This document shows, in pieces, positions 1-6,283 of a stretch of 20,576 nt of DNA. The notes under the pieces were generated by a model. That model saw only the letters and a program-made list of their open reading frames with translations. It searched no databases and was not told the origin of the DNA. The stretch covers positions 1 through 20,576 of the forward strand of contig JAZQXT010000039.1 in the NCBI GenBank assembly GCA_045633005.1, written 5' to 3'. The translations under genes and the position numbers were made by a program. Every line of letters begins with the position of its first letter. The stretch's first letter is position 1. The stretch comes from CAG-390 sp045633005 (lineage in GTDB: Bacteria; Bacillota; Clostridia; Oscillospirales; CAG-272).

Positions 1-157
1 GCGCCGTTTTTCTGCGGAAAAACGGTGAGATTCGCTCGTCGCGGCGCGGAACAACGCTCCGCGACTTCGGAATGACGCAAGAAAGTGCACCGTTCCCGCT
101 CTCTTTAAAGAACTTCGGAATGACGCGCGAGAGTGCGCTATTCCGTTTTCAATAGGA
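1..157 (+). repeat. R module of repeat island 1 (left end cut by window)
   Basis: Dispersed palindromic repeat. It opens with a hairpin at 4-25 (stem CCGTTTTTC, loop TGCG), then a GC-rich stretch ending in CTTCGGAATGACGC at 62-75, and a second ACTTCGGAATGACGC near 112-126. Related copies lie at 4981-5166 (reverse), 5918-5997, 8941-9038 (reverse), 9337-9463, 19341-19449 (reverse) and 19907-20057. No protein-coding signal is visible in it. Confidence 0.85.
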
Positions 158-307
158 TAGCTTTTTGCCTTTCGGCAAAAAGCTACCTTAACATTTTGCG
201 AAGCAAAATATTTCACATTTGCCCTTGGGCAAATATTTCACACGCCAACGGCGTATTTCACACGCCATAGGCGTATTTCACTGTGAAAACGGCAAAGCCG
301 TTTTCAC
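158..307 (+). repeat. Hairpin array A (linker ATTTCAC)
   Basis: Six hairpins in a row. A terminal hairpin lies at 158-185 (stem TAGCTTTTTGCC), then ATTTTGC-GAA-GCAAAAT at 193-209, ATTTGCCC-TT-GGGCAAAT at 217-234, ACGCC-AAC-GGCGT at 242-254, ACGCC-ATA-GGCGT at 262-274, and a last hairpin at 283-307 (stem GTGAAAACGGC, loop AAA). From the second unit on, the spacer is exactly ATTTCAC (210-216, 235-241, 255-261, 275-281). The last hairpin stops one base before the carB stop codon. The array is the reverse complement in layout of array B on the other side of pyrC-carB. Confidence 0.9.
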
Positions 308-308
308 C

Positions 309-3300
309 TTACGAGTCTATCGTCGAAATCGTAAGCGTGGTCTCCTCAAGCACGTCGAGCAGGACGCTGACGGTGTCGAGCGAGGTCATTATCGTTACGT
401 TATTCTCGGTAGCGTAGCGGCGGATCATCACGCCGTCGCTTGCCTGACCGATGGAGTCAACGTCGCGCGTGTTGAGAACGTACGCGATGTGTCCCTGCGA
501 GAGTGCGTCGCGAATCTCGTCGCTGTCCTCGTCAAGCTTGCGAAGAATATGCGTTCTGATGCCGTTCTTCTTAAGGAAATTAGCAGTTCCCTCGGTCGCC
601 TCGATGTTAAAGCCGAGGTTGTAGAAGCGGCGGATAAGGGGCAGAGCCTCCTCCTTGTCCTTGTCGGAGATGGTGGCAAAGACCGTGCCGTAATTCTGAA
701 GCTTCATTCCCGATGCCTGAAGTGCCTTGTAGAGCGCGCGGTAGAACTTATCGTCGTATCCTATCGCCTCGCCCGTGGACTTCATTTCGGGGGAGAGGTA
801 TGCGTCAAGTCCGCGAAGCTTGTTGAAGGAGAATACGGGGACTTTGACGTACCAACGCTTCTTCTCCTCGGGGTAGATGTCGAAAATACCCTGCTCCTTA
901 AGGCTTTTGCCGAGAATTACCTCGGTCGCAATGTCCGCAAGGCTGTAGCCCGTTGCCTTGGAAAGGAAGGGAACGGTACGCGAGGAGCGAGGATTTACCT
1001 CGATGATAAAGACGTTCTCGTCCTTATCAACGATGAACTGGATGTTGTAAAGACCAACGATGCCGATGCCGAGACCGAGCTTCTTTGCATACTGCAAAAT
1101 AATGCCCTTGACCTTGTCGGAAATCGAGAAGGTGGGGTAAACGCTGATACTGTCGCCGCTGTGAACGCCCGTGCGCTCAACAAGCTCCATAATACCGGGT
1201 ACGAAAACGTCTCTGCCGTCGCAAATCGCGTCGACCTCGACCTCCTTACCGCTGATGTACTTGTCAACGAGAACGGGCTTGTCCTCGTCTATCTCAACGG
1301 CGGTCTTAAGGTAGTGGCGGAGCTGTTCCTCGTTGCCGACTATCTGCATCGCTCTGCCGCCAAGCACGAAGCTGGGACGGACGAGCACGGGGTAGCCTAT
1401 CTCACGCGCGGTGGCAACGCCTGCCTCGATATTGGTAACTGCCGCGCCGCGAGGCTGGGGAATGTTAAGCTCGGAAAGGAGCTTTTCAAAAACGTCGCGG
1501 TTCTCTGCGCGGTCGATAGCGGCGCAATCCGTACCGATTATCTTAACGCCGAGGTCGTGAAGCGGCTGTGCAAGGTTTATTGCGGTCTGTCCGCCGAGCG
1601 AGGCGATAACGCCCTCGGGCTTCTCAAACTCGATGATGTTCATAACGTCCTCGGGCGTGAGCGGCTCGAAATAGAGCTTGTCGGCGGTGGTGTAGTCCGT
1701 CGAAACGGTTTCGGGGTTGTTGTTTATGATGATAGCCTCGTAGCCCGAATTCTTAATGGTGGTAACGGCGTGAACGGTGGAGTAGTCAAACTCTACGCCC
1801 TGACCGATACGGATGGGGCCCGCGCCGAGAACTACTATCTTCTTCTTGTCGGTGAGGACGGATGCGTTCTCGCCCGTGTAGGAGGAGTAGAAATAGGGAA
1901 TGTACGCGCCCGTGTGGCAGGTGTCGACCATCTTGAAAACGGGGAAGAGCTTGTGCTCCTTGCGGAACTTGAACACGTCAAGCTCGGCGCATTTCCACAT
2001 TCTTGCGACGTACTTGTCGCTAAAGCCCATCTTCTTTGCGGCGGTGAGGGTCTCAAGCTCGAAGGGATGCGCCTTGAGCGTTTCCTCCATATCGACGATG
2101 TGCTTGATAGCTTCAAGGAAGAAGGGAGTTATCTGCGTTATCTCGTGTACCTTTTCCACGCTCGTGCCGCGCGCGATTATCTCGGCAATAGCGAAGATGT
2201 TGTCGTCGCGGAAGGTGGAGATGTATTCAAGAATGTCCGCGTCGGACATATTATCAAACTTGTGGTGGTAGACGTGGTTTACGCCGACCTCAAGCGAGCG
2301 AATGCCCTTGAGCAGACATTCCTCAAGGTTCGAGCCGATGCCCATTACCTCGCCCGTTGCCTTCATCTGCGTGCCGAGGGTGTTGGACGCGGTGGTGAAT
2401 TTATCGAACGGGAAGCGGGGGAGCTTTGCGATGACGTAGTCAAGGCGAGGCTCAAACGCGGCGTTGGTGTTGGCGATCTTTATCTCCTCAAGCGCCATAC
2501 CGACGGCGATCTTCGCGGTAACGCGCGCGATGGGGTAGCCGCTCGCCTTGGATGCAAGCGCGGAGGAACGGCTTACGCGGGGGTTGACCTCGATAAGATA
2601 ATACTCGCTGGAGTGGGGGTTGAGCGCGAACTGTACGTTACAGCCGCCCTCTATCTTCAGCTCGCGGATGATCTTTATCGCGCTGTCGTTAAGCATCTTA
2701 ACGTCGTGGTCGGAAAGCGTCATAATGGGCGCAACGACGAGCGAGTCGCCCGTGTGAACGCCGACGGGGTCGATGTTTTCCATACCGCAAATGGTGATGG
2801 CGTGGTCGTTTCCGTCGCGCATTACCTCAAATTCAATTTCCTTGTAGCCCTTAACGCTCTTTTCGATAAGGACCTGATGAACGGGGGAGAGGCGGAAGGC
2901 GTTAGTGCCTATCTCGATAAGCTCCTCCTCGTTGTTTGCAAAGCCGCCGCCCGTTCCGCCGAGCGTGAACGCGGGGCGAAGCACTACGGGGTAGCCTATC
3001 TTTTCGGCGGCTGCCTTTGCCTCGTCAAGATTGTAGGTTATCTCCGAGGGGATGGTGGGCTCGCCGATGGATTGGCAAAGCTCCTTGAACAGCTCTCTGT
3101 CCTCGGCGCGCTCGATGCTCTCGCTGCTCGTTCCGAGAAGCTCAACGCGGCACTCCTTAAGAATGCCCTTTTCCTCAAGCTGCATAGCGAGGTTAAGTCC
3201 CGTCTGTCCGCCGATACCGGGGAGAATGGCGTCGGGGCGCTCGTAGCGAAGAATTTTTGCAATATATTCAAGCGTCAGCGGCTCCATGTAGACCTTGTCC

Positions 3301-3482
3301 GCGATGGTGGTGTCGGTCATGATGGTCGCGGGGTTGGAGTTGACGAGTACTACCTCGTAGCCCTCCTCCTTGAGTGCCAAGCACGCCTGCGTGCCCGCAT
3401 AGTCAAACTCTGCCGCCTGACCGATGATGATAGGACCTGAGCCTATGATGAGTATCTTTTTGATATCAGTTCTTTTTGCCAT
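309..3482 (-). CDS. carB: Carbamoyl-phosphate synthase large subunit
   Basis: Makes carbamoyl phosphate from bicarbonate, ATP and ammonia delivered by the small subunit; first step of pyrimidine (and arginine) synthesis in the cytoplasm. The 1057 residues match the usual length of about 1060-1075. It shows the internal duplication of the family: the first ATP-grasp half opens with IGSGPIIIGQAAEFDYAG (13-30) and ends in IEVNPRVSRSSALASK (297-312); the second opens with GAGPIRIGQGVEFDYS (553-568) and ends in IEVNPRSSRT (827-836). An MGS-like regulatory domain covers about 925-1057. The start is supported by GGAGGAG a few bases upstream. It follows pyrC by 17 nt, so the two are co-transcribed. 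carA is not next to it, which is atypical. From codon 15 to the end it uses no TTA, CTA or TCA codon, hence a long meaningless antisense frame. Confidence 0.98.
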   Translation of the reverse strand: MAKRTDIKKILIIGSGPIIIGQAAEFDYAGTQACLALKEEGYEVVLVNSNPATIMTDTTIADKVYMEPLTLEYIAKILRYERPDAILPGIGGQTGLNLAMQLEEKGILKECRVELLGTSSESIERAEDRELFKELCQSIGEPTIPSEITYNLDEAKAAAEKIGYPVVLRPAFTLGGTGGGFANNEEELIEIGTNAFRLSPVHQVLIEKSVKGYKEIEFEVMRDGNDHAITICGMENIDPVGVHTGDSLVVAPIMTLSDHDVKMLNDSAIKIIRELKIEGGCNVQFALNPHSSEYYLIEVNPRVSRSSALASKASGYPIARVTAKIAVGMALEEIKIANTNAAFEPRLDYVIAKLPRFPFDKFTTASNTLGTQMKATGEVMGIGSNLEECLLKGIRSLEVGVNHVYHHKFDNMSDADILEYISTFRDDNIFAIAEIIARGTSVEKVHEITQITPFFLEAIKHIVDMEETLKAHPFELETLTAAKKMGFSDKYVARMWKCAELDVFKFRKEHKLFPVFKMVDTCHTGAYIPYFYSSYTGENASVLTDKKKIVVLGAGPIRIGQGVEFDYSTVHAVTTIKNSGYEAIIINNNPETVSTDYTTADKLYFEPLTPEDVMNIIEFEKPEGVIASLGGQTAINLAQPLHDLGVKIIGTDCAAIDRAENRDVFEKLLSELNIPQPRGAAVTNIEAGVATAREIGYPVLVRPSFVLGGRAMQIVGNEEQLRHYLKTAVEIDEDKPVLVDKYISGKEVEVDAICDGRDVFVPGIMELVERTGVHSGDSISVYPTFSISDKVKGIILQYAKKLGLGIGIVGLYNIQFIVDKDENVFIIEVNPRSSRTVPFLSKATGYSLADIATEVILGKSLKEQGIFDIYPEEKKRWYVKVPVFSFNKLRGLDAYLSPEMKSTGEAIGYDDKFYRALYKALQASGMKLQNYGTVFATISDKDKEEALPLIRRFYNLGFNIEATEGTANFLKKNGIRTHILRKLDEDSDEIRDALSQGHIAYVLNTRDVDSIGQASDGVMIRRYATENNVTIMTSLDTVSVLLDVLEETTLTISTIDS

Positions 3483-3499
3483 TTTTTATCTCCTCCGTT

Positions 3500-4717
3500 T
3501 TACTTTATTTCCCAAACTGTTTTGCCTTGATATACCGTTTTCAAGCACACGCCAAATAGGCGCTCGCCCGCAAAGGGCGTTGCTCTGCCGAGCGTAAGAA
3601 ATTCGTCGGGGTCAACTGTGAATTCCTTCCCGATATCCCAAACGCTGTAGCTGTCGCCGCGCTCAAGACCGAAGCGGCGGCGCGGATTGTGGCACATAAG
3701 TGCTACAAGCTCGTCAAGCGTCAGCACTCCGCCGCGCACAAGGTGCGTGTAGAGCACGGGGAACGCCGTTTCAAGCCCGACAATGCCAAACGCGCTTCCT
3801 TCAAGTCCGCGGGATTTCTCCTCGGCGGAGTGGGGCGCGTGGTCGGTGGCTATCATATCCACCGTGCCGTCCTTTATTCCCTCGATAAGCGCCTCGCGGT
3901 CGGCGGCGGAGCGCAGGGGTGGGTTCATCTTAAAGCGTCCTTCCTCTTTAAGGTTGCTATCGTCAAGCACAAGGTAGTGCGGCGCGGTCTCGCAAGTCGC
4001 GTCAACGCCCGTGCGCTTTGCCTGTCTTATCAGCTCCACGCTCTCCTTTGCGGAGACGTGGCAGACGTGGTAGGCACATCCGACCTTTGCGGCAAGCTCA
4101 AGGTCGCGCGCTATCTGCGCGTACTCGCTCTCGGAGCAGATGCCGCGGTGAGCGTGCGCGCGCGCGTACTCGCCGTCGTGGATGTAGCCGCCGCGAAGCA
4201 GGGAATTGACCTCGCAATGCGCGACTATCATTTTGCCAAGCTCTTTGGCTTGCTTCATTGCGGCAAGCATCATTTCGTCGCTCTGCACGCCCCTGCCGTC
4301 GTCGGAAAAGGCGATAACGCCGCCCGCCATTCCCGCAAGGTCGGCAAGCTCCTCTCCGCGCTGACCTACGGTGATAGCACCGTAGGGATGTACGCCTATT
4401 ACCGCGTCACGCGCGATGATGTCGCGCTGGAGCGCGAGATTTTCGGCGGAGTCGGGGACGGGATTAAGGTTCGGCATCGTGCAAACGTCGGTAAAACCGC
4501 CGCGTGCCGCCGCCATAGAGCCGCTTTTTATCGTTTCCTTGTAGGAAAAACCCGGCTCACGGAAATGCACATGCACATCACAAAAGCCGGGAAGAATAAT
4601 AACGCTATCGGAATTTTTAAACACTTCAACACCTTCATAAGAGGAAAAGTCAAAGGAGGACGCCTTGCCGCCAAGCTGTGCGCCGAATGCTGAATTTTTA
4701 AGCATTTTTGCAGGCAT
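3500..4717 (-). CDS. pyrC: Dihydroorotase (class I)
   Basis: Zinc amidohydrolase that cyclises N-carbamoyl-aspartate to dihydroorotate, third step of pyrimidine synthesis. The 405 residues show DVHVHFREPG (47-56, metal-binding His49 and His51), an AAARGGFTDV segment (69-78), FSDDG (137-141, Asp in the class I metal site), AHCE (166-169), HVCHVS (217-222) and ATDHAPHSAEEK (290-301, catalytic/metal Asp292). The start ATG has GGAGGG seven bases upstream. The N-terminal beta-sandwich part before HVHFREPG is about ten residues shorter than in Bacillus-type enzymes, as I recall them, and poorly conserved; the catalytic barrel looks intact. It is the first gene of a pyrC-carB operon with its own strong promoter. 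Confidence 0.97.
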   Translation of the reverse strand: MPAKMLKNSAFGAQLGGKASSFDFSSYEGVEVFKNSDSVIILPGFCDVHVHFREPGFSYKETIKSGSMAAARGGFTDVCTMPNLNPVPDSAENLALQRDIIARDAVIGVHPYGAITVGQRGEELADLAGMAGGVIAFSDDGRGVQSDEMMLAAMKQAKELGKMIVAHCEVNSLLRGGYIHDGEYARAHAHRGICSESEYAQIARDLELAAKVGCAYHVCHVSAKESVELIRQAKRTGVDATCETAPHYLVLDDSNLKEEGRFKMNPPLRSAADREALIEGIKDGTVDMIATDHAPHSAEEKSRGLEGSAFGIVGLETAFPVLYTHLVRGGVLTLDELVALMCHNPRRRFGLERGDSYSVWDIGKEFTVDPDEFLTLGRATPFAGERLFGVCLKTVYQGKTVWEIK

Positions 4718-4789
4718 AACGAGTCCCTCCGTTTTCGTTTTTTCGGGGTAAAAGCGGACTTGCCCGCACTCCCCGATCTTATCTTTACA

Positions 4790-4818
4790 ATTATAGCACA
4801 GGGGGCGCAGGTTGTCAA
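4790..4818 (-). promoter_or_regulatory. Sigma-70 type promoter of pyrC-carB
   Basis: On the minus strand TTGACA (4813-4818) and TATAAT (4790-4795) are separated by exactly 17 bases, a full consensus match. Transcription should start near 4783, giving a leader of about 66 nt. The leader contains a nested hairpin at 4744-4775 (outer CGGGG/CCCCG, inner GCGG/CCGC) followed by A residues, so it is not a terminator. I see no recognisable PyrR site or riboswitch. The -35 box lies nine bases from hairpin array B. Confidence 0.85.
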
Positions 4819-4827
4819 GGGGAAAAA

Positions 4828-4969
4828 GTGAAAACGCCTCGCGTTTTCACAGTGAAATCCGACTCCGTCGGGTGAAATACGCCTGCGGCGTGTGAAATAT
4901 TTCGCTGCGCGAAATGTGAAATATTTTGCTTCGCAAAATGTTAAGGTAGCTTTTTGCGGGGCAAAAAGC
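4828..4969 (+). repeat. Hairpin array B (linker GTGAAAT)
   Basis: Units in order: a hairpin at 4828-4850 (stem GTGAAAACGC, loop CTC), CCGAC-TCC-GTCGG (4859-4871), ACGCC-TGC-GGCGT (4879-4891), ATTTCGC-TGC-GCGAAAT (4899-4915), ATTTTGC-TTC-GCAAAAT (4923-4939), then GTTAAGGTA and the end hairpin GCTTTTTGC-GGG-GCAAAAAGC (4949-4969). Linkers GTGAAAT sit at 4872-4878, 4892-4898 and 4916-4922; the first gap is AGTGAAAT. It begins just upstream of the pyrC promoter. Confidence 0.92.
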
Positions 4970-4980
4970 ATTCCTATTGA

Positions 4981-5250
4981 GGAAATAAGTGTACTTTTAG
5001 CATATTGCTATGCGTTAAGGTGGCGGGAACGGCGTACTCTTTAGCGTCATTCCGAAGTTTTTTAAAGAGAGCGGGAATAGCGCACATCTCGCGTCATTCC
5101 GAAGCTACGCCGAGCTGCTTCGAGGCGGAGCGAGCGAATCTCGCCGTTTTTCCGCAGAAAAACGGCGCTTGATGTTCGAACCAAACCGATTTATTGGGGA
5201 ATAGCACAAAAATCACGGCTACGAACTATTAAAAGGCGATTGCAGACATA
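4981..5250 (-). repeat. R module and spacer, left arm of island 2
   Basis: Reverse-strand copy of the R module: GCGTCATTCCGAAG twice (about 5047 and 5091), a GC-rich segment, and the hairpin GCCGTTTTTC-CGCA-GAAAAACGGC (5143-5166). It continues into the spacer TTGATGTTCG...ACCGATTTATTGGGGAATAG, whose reverse complement recurs at 9290-9335 and 19865-19905. Short open frames here are repeat translations, not genes. Confidence 0.8.
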
Positions 5251-5461
5251 GGCTCCCTCCGAGAGGGAGCTGGCACGGCTTGCCCGTGACTGAAGGAGAG
5301 TGCGCGACAATACCACAAGCACTCGTTCCATCAAGGCGCAGGCTCCTTCCACCGCTTCGCGGTCCCCCTCTCGCTTCGGCTCGGTCACGCTCGGGCTCTG
5401 ACACCACCCCGTGGTGTCATTCACTACCCTCGCGCCGCTTCGCTACCTCTCGGAGGGAGGC
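5251..5461 (+). repeat. Palindromic M-type repeat, expanded variant
   Basis: Starts with GGCTCCCTCCGAGAGGGAGC (5251-5270) and ends with its counterpart CTCTCGGAGGGAGGC (5447-5461), so the whole block is an inverted repeat. Inside are further small palindromes, for example GACACCACCCCGTGGTGTC (5400-5418) and CGCTTCG-type stems. It is about 80 bp longer than the 131-bp copies elsewhere. No gene is supported between 4828 and 6280. Confidence 0.7.
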
Positions 5462-5533
5462 AAACGTTAGCCGCCGCTTTTCGCACAGCCATAGTATACG
5501 GCTACACACTATTCGCGACGATTGCACACATAA

Positions 5534-5664
5534 GGCTCCCTTGTGCAAAGGGAGCTGTCACCGAAGGTGACTGAGGGATTGTTTTTATCCTGAAATATAG
5601 CTTTTTCGACAATCCCTCCGTCATTTTCTTGCGAAAATGCCACCTCCCTTTACACAAGGGAGGC
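5534..5664 (-). repeat. MITE-like 131-bp inverted repeat, copy 1
   Basis: Ends are GGCTCCCTTGTGCAAAGGG and CCCTTTACACAAGGGAGGC. Inside, one side has GTCACC-GAA-GGTGAC followed by TGAGGGATTGT, and the other has ACAATCCCTCC followed by a stem ATTTTC/GAAAAT. Copies 2 (9121-9251) and 3 (19531-19662) are in the opposite orientation. It encodes no transposase. Confidence 0.85.
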
Positions 5665-5738
5665 TAACGCAAACCACCGCTTTTTATCATAGCCGTAGCA
5701 TACGACTATACAGTATCAAAAGGCGATTGCAGACATAA

Positions 5739-5837
5739 GGCTCTCCCTGAGGGAGAGCTGGCGCGTTAGCGACTGAGAGGGGGCGCGAAAGCCCTCTCCG
5801 TCACGCTCCGCGTGCCACCTCTCCCAGAGTGAGAGGC
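5739..5837 (+). repeat. Short M-type inverted repeat (M2), copy 1
   Basis: GGCTCTCCCTGAGGGAGAGC (5739-5758) opens the block; CACCTCTCCCAGAGTGAGAGGC closes it. The centre has GGGGGCGCGAAAGCCC and a stem CACGC-TCC-GCGTG. A related copy in the opposite orientation is at 19725-19820, with different but still paired inner stems. Confidence 0.75.
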
Positions 5838-5849
5838 AAATTGTGGGCG

Positions 5850-5997
5850 CGAACATTCGGCACAGCCAAAGCACACGGCGGGAGTCCGAAAGGGAAAGTC
5901 TGGTGCAAACATCAAGCGCAAAAATTCTGCGGAATTTTTGCGAGATCCACTTGCCGCGTCGCAGAACGTTGCGCCGCGTCTGCGGGATGACGCAAAG
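5850..5997 (+). repeat. Spacer and R module, right arm of island 2
   Basis: Contains the spacer with CACGGCGGGAGTCCGAAA (about 5873-5890) and AACATCAAGCG, then the R hairpin GCAAAAATTC-TGCG-GAATTTTTGC (5918-5941) and a GC-rich segment ending in GGGATGACGC. It is followed directly by array C. Confidence 0.75.
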
Positions 5998-6139
5998 AAA
6001 ACGCCTCGCGTTTTTACGGTGAAATCCGACTCCGTCGGGTGAAATACGCCTGCGGCGTGTGAAATATTTGCCCGTTGGGCAAATGTGAAATATTTTGCTT
6101 CGCAAAATGTTAAGGTAGCTTTTTGCGGTGCAAAAAGCG
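5998..6139 (+). repeat. Hairpin array C (linker GTGAAAT)
   Basis: Unit order is nearly that of array B: AAAACGC-CTC-GCGTTTT (5998-6014), CCGAC-TCC-GTCGG, ACGCC-TGC-GGCGT, then a stem ATTTGCCC/GGGCAAAT where array B has ATTTCGC/GCGAAAT, then ATTTTGC-TTC-GCAAAAT, GTTAAGGTA, and the end hairpin GCTTTTTGC-GGT-GCAAAAAGC. The spacer is GTGAAAT throughout. Confidence 0.9.
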
Positions 6140-6150
6140 TTTTATAAAAC

Positions 6151-6186
6151 AAAAGAGGTTGAAGCCTTGCGGCTTCAACCACTTTT
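6151..6186 (-). terminator. Bidirectional terminator-like hairpin after the 6280-8751 gene
   Basis: Ten-base-pair perfect stem GGTTGAAGCC (6157-6166), loop TTGC, GGCTTCAACC (6171-6180), flanked by AAAAGAG on the left and ACTTTTTT on the right. Read on the minus strand the hairpin is followed by TCTTTTGTTTT. The same hairpin follows the paralogous gene at 9624-9659, so it probably travelled with the gene duplication or is another dispersed repeat. Confidence 0.7.
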
Positions 6187-6195
6187 TTCCTTAAC

Positions 6196-6283
6196 GTTTG
6201 CCGTAAGGCAAACACTTCACACGGCGTAGCCGTGCATCACGCGCGAAGCGCGCATCATATTTGCCGCAAGGCAAATGCATCAC
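6196..6283 (+). repeat. Hairpin array D (linkers ACTTCAC/GCATCAC)
   Basis: Four hairpins: GTTTGCC-GTAA-GGCAAAC (6196-6213), ACGGC-GTA-GCCGT (6221-6233), GCGC-GAA-GCGC (6241-6251), ATTTGCC-GCAA-GGCAAAT (6259-6276). The 7-nt spacers are ACTTCAC, GCATCAC, GCATCAT and a final GCATCAC (6277-6283), a linker class different from arrays A, B, C and F. The final linker supplies the TGA stop of the phosphoesterase gene. Confidence 0.85.

Noticed and set aside
158..307. CRISPR array
   Set aside because: The repeated part is only 7 nt, the spacers are palindromes of 13-19 nt, and there are no cas genes.
219..3440. A 1073-codon open frame on the plus strand opposite carB
   Set aside because: It is codon-aligned antisense to carB. 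It is open only because carB avoids TTA, CTA and TCA codons. The carB frame has full family motifs and a ribosome site; the antisense protein resembles nothing.
3689..4693. Long plus-strand frames opposite pyrC and the phosphoesterase genes (e.g. 10107-11432, 14217-14969, 18299-18955)
   Set aside because: Same codon-bias effect; no start signals, no recognisable domains, and the opposite strand holds clear genes.
4744..4775. Attenuator or riboswitch in the pyrC leader
   Set aside because: The hairpin is followed by A residues, not a U-tract, and I see no PyrR-binding consensus or known riboswitch core.
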